In this document: one piece after another, positions 1 to 4,786 of the stretch
Layout of the letters: each line of letters opens with the position of its first letter
Numbering within the stretch: position 1 is the stretch's first letter
Origin: Gammaproteobacteria bacterium
Lineage (GTDB): Bacteria; Pseudomonadota; Gammaproteobacteria; SZUA-152
Direction: 5' to 3'
Length of the DNA: 6,573 bases
NCBI GenBank assembly: GCA_024762755.1
Contig: JANTGX010000119.1
Coordinates: 1 to 6,573 of the forward strand
Made by a program: the position numbers and the translations under genes
Notes under the pieces: generated by a model
Told to the model about the DNA's origin: nothing
What the model saw: the letters and a program-made list of their open reading frames with translations, nothing else
The model's database searches: none

Positions 1-500
1 TTCTCACCGAATACGAGCCGCCGACGGCTCGCCTTGTCTATCCCGAGCTTACGCAGCACGTTTACCGCGGCTGCGCCATAAGGTGCCGTTTTCGGATTGG
101 CGAGGGAAAGTCGCTCATAACCTGCCTGTTGCAGCCAGCTCTCGCCGCCCCTCGACAAGTCTGTTGTTTCATCGGGGCTCCAGAGCACAAGCTGACCCAG
201 GGCATAGGTGAAGCGCGATCCGTCCACAACCAGGCCCTCATCCTGCAGACGCTCCGGCTCACGGCTGTTGGCGGCAAGGAACAGGTCATAGGGTGCACCA
301 TGGATAATCTGTGCATAGAGCTTGCCGGTGGAGCCGGCACTGAGGGTCACCGGCAGACCGGTCTCGCTCTCGAACCGAGCCGCCAAGGCCTTCGCCGGAG
401 ACAGGAAGTTGCTTGCCACGGCGATCCTGAGTGGCTCGGCATGAAGTGCAGCCGCACCGGCGAGCAGCAGGAACAGGCTAAAAAAGCGATGCAGTTTCAT
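1..500 (-). CDS. modA: Molybdate ABC transporter periplasmic substrate-binding protein ModA (3' end outside the window)
   Basis: Reading leftward from the ATG at 500-498, an open frame of 166 codons runs off the left edge with no stop. The product starts with a signal peptide (MKLHRFF, a Leu/Ala-rich core, cleavage likely after Leu-His-Ala at about residue 21). The mature part matches the Azotobacter/Xanthomonas style of ModA: RIAVASNF, then SAGSTGKLYAQI, GAPYDLFLAAN, YALGQLVLWS and LANPKTAPYGAAA. These segments line the oxyanion pocket in the family. ModA binds molybdate (or tungstate) in the periplasm and passes it to ModBC. Family members are about 250 residues, so roughly the last third is missing. 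No strong ribosome binding site precedes the ATG, but the start fits both the signal peptide and the promoter at 538-554. Its own sigma-54/NifA-type control region suggests induction with nitrogen fixation rather than by molybdate alone. Confidence 0.93.
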   Translation of the reverse strand, partial: MKLHRFFSLFLLLAGAAALHAEPLRIAVASNFLSPAKALAARFESETGLPVTLSAGSTGKLYAQIIHGAPYDLFLAANSREPERLQDEGLVVDGSRFTYALGQLVLWSPDETTDLSRGGESWLQQAGYERLSLANPKTAPYGAAAVNVLRKLGIDKASRRRLVFGE

Positions 501-537
501 CGGGGCAGCGGTTTCCAAGGGGACCTAAGGACTCTGC

Positions 538-554
538 AGCAAGCGTCATGCCAA
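538..554 (-). promoter_or_regulatory. Sigma-54 (-24/-12) promoter of modA
   Basis: Read on the minus strand the site is TTGGCATGACGCTTGCT. The sigma-54 consensus is YTGGCACGRNNNTTGCW, so it differs at one specified position only. GG and GC are separated by exactly 10 bases. The predicted transcription start is near 527, giving a leader of about 27 nt to the modA ATG. A NifA-type activator site lies about 130 bp upstream (649-664), the usual range. Confidence 0.85.
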
Positions 555-564
555 TGAATCATTG
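552..564. repeat. Perfect 13-bp inverted repeat next to the modA -24 element
   Basis: CAATGA-A-TCATTG is a perfect 6+1+6 palindrome. It overlaps the outer edge of the -24 element of the modA promoter, so a protein bound here could block or tune sigma-54 RNA polymerase. It does not resemble the ModE operator known from E. coli. It may also be chance. Confidence 0.4.
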
Positions 565-648
565 CCGGGTATTACCTGCTATCCAGGCCGACAGGTTGCA
601 CCTTTTGTCGGTAAGCTCACGCGCTTTGGGCAACAGCCGATGGCCATT

Positions 649-664
649 TGTCATGTAGACGACA
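649..664 (-). promoter_or_regulatory. NifA-type upstream activator sequence for modA
   Basis: TGT-N10-ACA is an exact match to the NifA enhancer consensus, with TGT at 649-651 and ACA at 662-664. It sits just past the stop codon of the upstream gene (667-669) and about 130 bp before the predicted modA transcription start. Its pairing with a near-perfect sigma-54 promoter makes chance unlikely. No good IHF site was seen between the two. Confidence 0.75.
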
Positions 665-666
665 AT

Positions 667-1095
667 TCAGCCACCGAGCAGATACTCATAGGCAAGGCGT
701 AACAGTTGCAGTTCTGTGGGCGGCAGCATCCTTGCCTCTGGAAGATCGATGAAGCGCGCGCCGGTCGCTTTGGCTGCATCGAACGGCGGGTCTTCCATGG
801 TGAACCCTGCCAGGAAGATCGAGAGCGGACCGCCGGCCACATCCACCCTGACATGGAAATCCCCCATCGCCTCCAGGCTGCCCGTGGGCAGTCCCAGGCG
901 TTGCTCCGCCGCATGGGTCAGCGCCCCCGGATGCAGGGCAACCTTCGAGTCTTCATCCGTCTCCATCAACTGCGCCAGGGGTGGCAGGGGATCGAAGCCA
1001 CACACGGTGCCTTCCGCCTGTAGCAGGAAACGGGTACGGGCGCTGGTCTTCTGCTTGTGGAACATGATGAGGCGGGGGGATGTGCTATCGGTCAT
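667..1095 (-). CDS. Conserved-looking hypothetical protein, 142 residues, next to modA
   Basis: I do not recognise this family. I chose the ATG at 1095 (protein starting MTDSTSPRLIMF) over the ATG at 1110 because an AGG lies 6 bases before it, while nothing like a ribosome binding site precedes 1110. The candidate promoter at 1135-1150 would also leave only about 14 nt of leader for the 1110 start. The protein is soluble in appearance, with no signal peptide, membrane segment or Cys cluster (one Cys only). It opens with a basic part (FHKQKTSARTRFLLQ), then has alternating strand and helix stretches and ends in LQLLRLAYEYLLGG. The composition looks like real protein and the reverse frames look like shadows. 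Its position upstream of a sigma-54/NifA-controlled modA, and possibly behind its own sigma-54 promoter, suggests a nitrogen-fixation accessory role. That is inference from context only. Confidence 0.7.
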   Translation of the reverse strand: MTDSTSPRLIMFHKQKTSARTRFLLQAEGTVCGFDPLPPLAQLMETDEDSKVALHPGALTHAAEQRLGLPTGSLEAMGDFHVRVDVAGGPLSIFLAGFTMEDPPFDAAKATGARFIDLPEARMLPPTELQLLRLAYEYLLGG

Positions 1096-1097
1096 AT

Positions 1098-1114
1098 TTG
1101 GCCTGGGCATTGCA
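1098..1114 (+). promoter_or_regulatory. Candidate sigma-54 promoter reading toward the nitroreductase gene
   Basis: TTGGCCTGGGCATTGCA fits YTGGCACGRNNNTTGCW except for CT in place of AC after TGGC, and has the exact GG-N10-GC spacing. The predicted start is near 1125, giving a long leader of about 173 nt to the ATG at 1298. No TGT-N10-ACA site was found in the 150 bp upstream, which lowers confidence. Confidence 0.45.
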
Positions 1115-1134
1115 GTGAAGTCTGGATAACAGAT

Positions 1135-1150
1135 AGCAAGGCTCAGGCCA
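1135..1150 (-). promoter_or_regulatory. Candidate sigma-54 promoter reading toward the 142-residue hypothetical gene
   Basis: On the minus strand, TGGCCTGAGCCTTGCT keeps TGGC, TTGCT and the GG-N10-GC spacing. It has CT instead of AC, the same two changes as the opposing candidate at 1098-1114. The predicted start is near 1124, about 29 nt before the ATG at 1095. A degenerate activator site (TGT-N10-ACC, 1246-1261) lies about 130 bp upstream. Confidence 0.45.
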
Positions 1151-1245
1151 TCCCGAGGCGCCTGTTATTTGCTTTTTCAAAACAATCAGTTGCAATCGGC
1201 TTCACACAGGAACTGTCTGTTGCATGTCGGCTTTCGTCCGTCCAT

Positions 1246-1261
1246 TGTCGCACCTGCCACC
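1246..1261 (-). promoter_or_regulatory. Degenerate NifA-type activator site (TGT-N10-ACC)
   Basis: One mismatch from TGT-N10-ACA, with TGT at 1246-1248 and ACC at 1259-1261. Its distance of about 130 bp from the predicted leftward start near 1124 equals that of the perfect site upstream of modA. It could also serve the rightward promoter from a downstream position. The evidence is weak. Confidence 0.25.
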
Positions 1262-1297
1262 ATCGCAACGGGACCCTGCAACCCAGGAAAACAGACC

Positions 1298-2929
1298 ATG
1301 AGCGCCAGCCAGTCGGACCCCGTCCGGGATTATCATCAGCGCACCAAGCATCGCCTGGACGGCTATGCCGCCGGCCCGGACACCCTGGACTGGGACGACC
1401 AGCCCGTGGCCTTTCGTGACTATGGCAACTGCCCCCGGGTCGGCCTCAAACTGAGGGAGGGCGGCCCCGCCTTCGCCGATATCGCCGCCGGCATCCGCCA
1501 GCCCAGCGCCCTGCCGGGCAGCAACAGCATCGGCGCACTGCTGGCCTGCTCGCTGGCCATCTCCACGTGGAAGCACCATGGCACGGCGCGCTGGGCGGTA
1601 CGCTGCAACCCCTCCAGCGGTAACCTGCATCCCACCGAGGCCTACCTGGCCCTGCCCGACACGGACGACCTGGCGGCCGGGCTGTATCACTACCGGCCGC
1701 AGGATCACCAGCTGGAACAGCGCACCGCCTATCCCCAGGCGCTGAGCGACGCCCTGTTCGGCGACTTGCCGGCAGGCAGTTTCCTGCTCGGTCTGTCGGC
1801 GATTCCCTGGCGCGAGGCCTGGAAATACGGCGAACGGGCCTGGCGCTACTGCCAGCTGGATCTGGGTCATGCCCTGGGGGCACTGCGTTATGCCGCCGCC
1901 CTGCTCGGCTGGCAGGTGCACAGTCTGGAACACCTGGCCGATGCGGAAGTGGCGGCCCTGCTGGGCCTGGACCGCGCCAGCGATTTCGAGACAGACGAGC
2001 CCGAATACCCCGAGCTGCTCTGTCTGCTCAGTCCTGCCTGCCAGGCTGTCACCCTGCCCTATCTGTTGCCGGAAGACCTGTCCGGGCAGCTTGCGGGCCT
2101 GGTCTGGCAGGGCAAGGCCAACCGGTTGTCGGGCCGCCACCTTTATCAATGGCCGATCATCGACGAGACCGTGCGGGCCGCCATGAAACCCCGCACCGCG
2201 CTGGTGACGGAGATCCCCTCGCCGCTGCCGCCACCGCTGGGCCTCGACTGCGAATTGTCGGCGGTCGACCTGATCCAGCGCCGGCGCAGCGCCCAGGCCT
2301 TCGACGGCAGCACCGGCCTCGACCGGGATGCCTTCTTCGCCCTGCTCGATCATTGTCTGCCCCGTGCCGGTCTGCCGCCCTGGGGCGAACAGGTGGAACC
2401 CGCCCAGCTGCACCTGATCCTGTTCGTGCACCGGGTGGAGAGTCTGCAAAAGGGCCTATATGCCCTGCCCCGTGATCTGCATGCCCTGGAGCCGTTGAAG
2501 ACGGCCATGCGCAGCGAATTCCAGTGGCAGGCGGTGGCGGACTGCCCGCCACACCTGCCTTTGTTCCAGCTGATCGGCGCCGATGCCAGGCGCACCGCCG
2601 CCCGTCTGGCCTGCCAGCAGGCCATCGCCGCCAACGGCGCCTTCAGCTTGGCCATGCTGGCCGAGTTCGATCAGGTCATGGCGGTCGGATCCTGGGCCTA
2701 TCGCCGGCTGATGACCAAGGCGGGACTGCTGGGCCAGGCGCTGTATCTGGGCGCCGAGGCCAGTGGCCTGCAGGGTACCGGCATCGGCTGTTTCTTCGAT
2801 GACGGCCTGCATGAACTGTTTGGCCTGCAGGGAGACGAATATCAGGTGCTCTACCAGTTCACTGTCGGCAAGGGCACCCCGGACAGCCGCATCACCAACC
2901 AGTTGCCTTACCCCGAGCTGCGCGGCTGA
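1298..2929 (+). CDS. SagB/ThcOx-type nitroreductase-family protein with two nitroreductase domains
   Basis: A 543-residue protein. I chose the ATG at 1298 over an upstream in-frame ATG at 1169 because AGGA at 1285-1288 is well spaced and the upstream extension does not look like family sequence. The first half (about 1-290) has the SagB-type signature RCNPSSGNLHPTEAYL at 102-117, then the Trp/Arg-rich stretch AWKYGERAWRYCQLDLGHA (174-192). The second half restarts with SAVDLIQRRRSAQAFDG (about 321-337) and ends with the nitroreductase-like GQALYLGAEASGLQGTGIG (479-497) and the C-terminal YQFTVGKG. The family binds FMN. Single-domain relatives oxidise azolines in peptide natural products (SagB) or act on small redox substrates. 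No precursor peptide, YcaO or RiPP genes are visible here, so azole formation is unlikely and the substrate is unknown. It probably forms a unit with the IsdG-like gene 30 bp downstream. Confidence 0.88.
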   Translation: MSASQSDPVRDYHQRTKHRLDGYAAGPDTLDWDDQPVAFRDYGNCPRVGLKLREGGPAFADIAAGIRQPSALPGSNSIGALLACSLAISTWKHHGTARWAVRCNPSSGNLHPTEAYLALPDTDDLAAGLYHYRPQDHQLEQRTAYPQALSDALFGDLPAGSFLLGLSAIPWREAWKYGERAWRYCQLDLGHALGALRYAAALLGWQVHSLEHLADAEVAALLGLDRASDFETDEPEYPELLCLLSPACQAVTLPYLLPEDLSGQLAGLVWQGKANRLSGRHLYQWPIIDETVRAAMKPRTALVTEIPSPLPPPLGLDCELSAVDLIQRRRSAQAFDGSTGLDRDAFFALLDHCLPRAGLPPWGEQVEPAQLHLILFVHRVESLQKGLYALPRDLHALEPLKTAMRSEFQWQAVADCPPHLPLFQLIGADARRTAARLACQQAIAANGAFSLAMLAEFDQVMAVGSWAYRRLMTKAGLLGQALYLGAEASGLQGTGIGCFFDDGLHELFGLQGDEYQVLYQFTVGKGTPDSRITNQLPYPELRG

Positions 2930-2946
2930 ATGTCAGCTATATCCAT

Positions 2947-2951
2947 AGGAG
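2947..2951 (+). promoter_or_regulatory. Ribosome binding site deciding the start of the IsdG-like gene
   Basis: AGGAG lies 8 bases before the ATG at 2960. It supports 2960 over the longer in-frame start at 2930, which has no such site and adds ten residues not typical of the family. Confidence 0.8.
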
Positions 2952-2959
2952 AACTCAGC

Positions 2960-3265
2960 ATGTATATCGTCACCAACCGGGTACCCGTCGCGGCCGGCTA
3001 CGAAGAGATGTTCGAGCAGCGCTTTCGCAACCGCGCCGGCCAGATCGACAAACAGCCGGGCTTCGTGCGCATGCAGGTACTCAAACCCGACTCGCCGGAG
3101 ACCCCCTATGTGGTGCTCACCAGCTGGCAGGACAAGGCGGCCTTCGAGGCCTGGGTGGGTTCCGAGGACTTCAAGACCGCGCACAGCAATCCCATGCCCA
3201 AGGAGGCCTTCGAGGGTGAAGGCCGGATCGAAATGTTCGAGGTGTTGATCGCGGCAGGGGCATGA
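2960..3265 (+). CDS. IsdG/HmoA-like antibiotic biosynthesis monooxygenase (ABM) domain protein, probable heme-degrading
   Basis: A 101-residue single-domain protein, the usual length for the dimeric ABM/IsdG ferredoxin-like fold. It opens MYIVTNRVPV and carries Asn6, Trp65 and His75. These sit where Staphylococcus aureus IsdG and IsdI have their catalytic Asn-Trp-His triad (about residues 7, 67 and 77), with the expected spacing. PGFVRMQVLKP (33-43) and YVVLTSWQDKAAFEAW (50-65) are typical family strands. The intact triad favours heme binding and oxidative opening over the many ABM proteins that lack it, although activity cannot be told from sequence alone. It follows the nitroreductase gene by 30 bp, likely co-transcribed. 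Heme turnover beside nif genes could release iron or adjust heme levels under nitrogen-fixing conditions, which is inference. Confidence 0.85.
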   Translation: MYIVTNRVPVAAGYEEMFEQRFRNRAGQIDKQPGFVRMQVLKPDSPETPYVVLTSWQDKAAFEAWVGSEDFKTAHSNPMPKEAFEGEGRIEMFEVLIAAGA

Positions 3266-3278
3266 CTCCGGGCTCTCA

Positions 3279-3290
3279 TGTCATCCCGAC
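3279..3290. repeat. Partial copy of the repeat end TGTCATCCCGAC
   Basis: Identical over 12 bases to 3341-3352, the left arm of the hairpin repeat that follows. Between the two lie degenerate echoes (GCCATCCTGACC at 3311-3322), so this stretch looks like remnants of older copies of the same element. Confidence 0.55.
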
Positions 3291-3338
3291 TTTGTCACCA
3301 TTGTCCCCTCGCCATCCTGACCTTCTCACCACCCTGCC

Positions 3339-3433
3339 CTTGTCATCCCGACGAGCCTAGCGAGGAGGGATCCTGTACCGGGAATCAGCCCAGGCAGCAG
3401 AAAAAGATCTCTTTCAGCCACCGAGATGACAAG
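3339..3433. repeat. Hairpin-type dispersed intergenic repeat (MITE-like), 95 bp
   Basis: The ends are inverted repeats: CTTGTCATCCCGA at 3339-3351 and CCGAGATGACAAG at 3421-3433, which pair at 11 of 13 positions. The left part (GACGAGCCTAGCGAGGAGGGATC, split by position 3350-3372) follows a pattern I know as a recurrent intergenic repeat in many proteobacteria. Such elements are probably mobilised by a transposase encoded elsewhere and can fold in RNA. Lying after the IsdG-like gene, it may also act as its transcription end. No transposase is present here. Confidence 0.65.
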
Positions 3434-3510
3434 GTGATGGGATAGCGTGGCGATCATCTGCAGAAGACACACAGCACCCATCAGAGTTTCCCCACATACC
3501 TCTGCGCCTT

Positions 3511-3526
3511 TGTCGGCTTTGCTACA
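3511..3526 (+). promoter_or_regulatory. NifA-type upstream activator sequence for the rhodanese-grx-bolA-nafY operon
   Basis: An exact TGT-N10-ACA, with TGT at 3511-3513 and ACA at 3524-3526. It is about 89 bp before the predicted start near 3607, ideal for NifA looping. An IHF-like site lies between it and the promoter. Confidence 0.78.
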
Positions 3527-3552
3527 TATATGGAATTCTGTTTTTCTTTTTA

Positions 3553-3565
3553 AATCAATGTAATA
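3553..3565 (+). promoter_or_regulatory. Probable IHF binding site
   Basis: AATCAATGTAATA differs from the IHF consensus WATCAANNNNTTR at one position and has an AT-rich tract on its left. It sits between activator site and promoter, where IHF bends nif promoter DNA in other diazotrophs. Confidence 0.6.
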
Positions 3566-3580
3566 GAAACCCTTACGCAT

Positions 3581-3596
3581 TGGAACAAAGATTGCT
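3581..3596 (+). promoter_or_regulatory. Sigma-54 (-24/-12) promoter of the rhodanese-grx-bolA-nafY operon
   Basis: TGGAACAAAGATTGCT matches TGGCACRNNNNTTGCW closely, with exact GG-N10-GC spacing and the full TTGCT -12 element. The predicted start is near 3607. Together with the activator and IHF-like sites this is a complete nif-type promoter. Confidence 0.82.
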
Positions 3597-3640
3597 CATT
3601 CCCTGTGAACACCCACATCACAGCACCACGGGGAAGACGA

Positions 3641-4417
3641 GTGAGCTATCAGGACATCCATGCCAGCGAGGTCGCGGAACTGCTGCAGACCGAAGGGTTG
3701 CTGGTGATCGACCAACGCGACCCGCAGACCCAGAGCAAGGGCCAGTTGGCCAATGCCCAGCCGGCCAGCGACGCGGTGATCAACCAGCTGATGCGCGCGC
3801 GGCGGCAGGACCCGCCGGTGCTGGTCTACTGCTATCACGGCAACCAGAGCCGCGACCTGTGCAGCTTTCTCAGCAAGTTCGGCCTGAACCGGGTATACAA
3901 CCTGGAAGGCGGCTGGGAGGCCTGGCAGCACTGGCAGGCCCAGGCTGAATCCGGCTCGGCACATGACTTAAATCAGACCCAGAGAAACTGGCTGCTGTCC
4001 CATGGCTTCGACCCGGAGGACCTCAACAGCCGGGTGGAACTGGGCATGTCTCCACTGATGCTGGCCGCCCTGCAGGGCGAGCACGCACTGGTCGAGGCCC
4101 TGCTGATGGCGGGCGCCGACCCCCGTCAGGTCAACGATGACGAACACCATGCCCTGTGGTTCGCCTGTGTGCACGGTGACATCGCGCTGGTGAGGACCCT
4201 GATAGCCGCCGGCTGTGAGCTGAACAACCGCAACGTGAACGGCGTGACCTGCGTCATCTATGCCGCTTCCACCGGCAAGCTGGAGGTCCTGCAGACCCTG
4301 ATCGAGGCCGGTGCCGACCTGAGCATCGCCACCCACGATGGTGTCAACGCCCTGGAGAGCGCCTCCACCCTGCCGGTGCTGCGTTTCCTGCGCCCCCTGA
4401 TGCGCGAGGTCGTCTGA
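3641..4417 (+). CDS. Rhodanese-ankyrin repeat fusion protein (RhdN-like)
   Basis: A 258-residue protein starting at GTG 3641, preceded by GGGGAAG (3630-3636). An in-frame GTG at 3605 lies upstream of the predicted transcription start near 3607, so it cannot be used from that promoter. Residues 1 to about 105 are a GlpE-type rhodanese: LLVIDQRDP (20-28), active-site loop CYHGNQS with Cys64 (64-70; GlpE has CYHG plus ISS), and YNLEGGWEAW (86-95). From about residue 135 come ankyrin repeats (SPLMLAALQGEHALVEALLMAGADP, split across 137-161, then two or three more), a protein-binding module. Rhodaneses move sulfane sulfur through a Cys persulfide. Azotobacter has a nif-linked rhodanese, rhdN, next to a nif glutaredoxin, and the same order is seen here. 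A role in sulfur supply or repair for nitrogenase Fe-S clusters is therefore likely, and the ankyrin part may dock it on a partner. Confidence 0.88.
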   Translation: MSYQDIHASEVAELLQTEGLLVIDQRDPQTQSKGQLANAQPASDAVINQLMRARRQDPPVLVYCYHGNQSRDLCSFLSKFGLNRVYNLEGGWEAWQHWQAQAESGSAHDLNQTQRNWLLSHGFDPEDLNSRVELGMSPLMLAALQGEHALVEALLMAGADPRQVNDDEHHALWFACVHGDIALVRTLIAAGCELNNRNVNGVTCVIYAASTGKLEVLQTLIEAGADLSIATHDGVNALESASTLPVLRFLRPLMREVV

Positions 4418-4457
4418 CCCCTCTGATGAATTCGAACCAAACTACCGGGAGAACCCG

Positions 4458-4772
4458 ATGAAGACCACCGACAAGATCCGTGAGCAACTGCAGGAAAACC
4501 CCGTCATCCTCTATATGAAAGGCACCCCCAACGAGCCCCGCTGTGGCTTCTCCGCCAAGGCCGCCACGGTGATGAAGGCCACAGGCGTGCCCTTTGCCTA
4601 TGTGGACGTGCTGGCCTCGCCGTTGATCATGCAGGCCCTGCCGGAAGTGTCCGACTTCCCGACCTTTCCTCAGCTGTTCATCCAGGGCGAGATCATCGGC
4701 GGCAGTGATATCGTCGAGGCCATGTACGCCAACGGTGAACTGATGCCCATGTTAGAGGCCGTCGAGGCCTGA
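4458..4772 (+). CDS. grxD: Monothiol CGFS glutaredoxin (Grx4/Grx5-nif type)
   Basis: A 104-residue protein, normal for single-domain monothiol glutaredoxins. GGGAG at 4447-4451 precedes the ATG. The active site CGFS is at 29-32, with the conserved Lys21 of the MKGTP motif before it. The glutathione-binding FPTFPQLFI (usual form WPT.PQLY) and GGSDIV follow. Such proteins bind a [2Fe-2S] cluster between two monomers with glutathione and hand it to targets or to BolA partners. They are not general disulfide reductases. The gene lies 40 bp after the rhodanese gene and 14 bp before a BolA gene, inside a NifA-type operon, so it is probably a nitrogen-fixation-dedicated copy like Azotobacter grx5-nif, with a housekeeping copy elsewhere. 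The Phe in place of the usual Trp in the FPT motif is a small divergence. Confidence 0.93.
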   Translation: MKTTDKIREQLQENPVILYMKGTPNEPRCGFSAKAATVMKATGVPFAYVDVLASPLIMQALPEVSDFPTFPQLFIQGEIIGGSDIVEAMYANGELMPMLEAVEA

Positions 4773-4786
4773 GCGGAGGACCTGCC

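Larger units (their letters stand above)
3266..3640. other. Non-coding region with repeat remnants and a nif-type control region
   Basis: The 375 bp between the IsdG-like gene and the rhodanese gene hold no credible gene. The left half carries the repeat and its fragments. The right half (about 3500-3600) turns AT-rich and carries the activator site, IHF-like site and sigma-54 promoter listed separately. The 84-codon reverse frame at 3326-3580 crosses both and is not credible. Confidence 0.8.

Noticed and set aside
129..557. Rightward open frame of 142 codons opposite modA
   Set aside because: Antisense to a clear ModA reading frame and runs across the modA promoter.
1209..1223. Possible sigma-54 promoter closer to the nitroreductase (GG at 1209, TTGC at 1220)
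   Set aside because: GG and GC are separated by 11 bases rather than 10, a spacing change that usually abolishes sigma-54 promoter function.
1169..1297. N-terminal extension of the nitroreductase from an ATG at 1169
   Set aside because: No ribosome binding site, no family similarity, and the start at 1298 has a good AGGA site.
1202..2449. Long reverse open frame of 415 codons opposite the nitroreductase gene
   Set aside because: Gln/Gly/Ala-rich sequence with no family features, lying opposite a well-supported gene in GC-rich DNA; a codon-bias shadow.
1298..3265. RiPP (azole peptide) biosynthesis cluster based on the SagB-like gene
   Set aside because: No YcaO cyclodehydratase, no precursor peptide and no transporter or protease in view; the two-domain form and nif context point elsewhere.
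3279..3433. Repeated TGTCATCCCGAC motifs as a CRISPR array
   Set aside because: Only two exact copies, irregular spacing and inverted ends; this is a hairpin repeat, not repeat-spacer units.
3326..3580. Reverse open frame of 84 codons in the gene-free stretch
   Set aside because: It crosses the hairpin repeat and the NifA-type activator and IHF-like sites, and its product resembles nothing.
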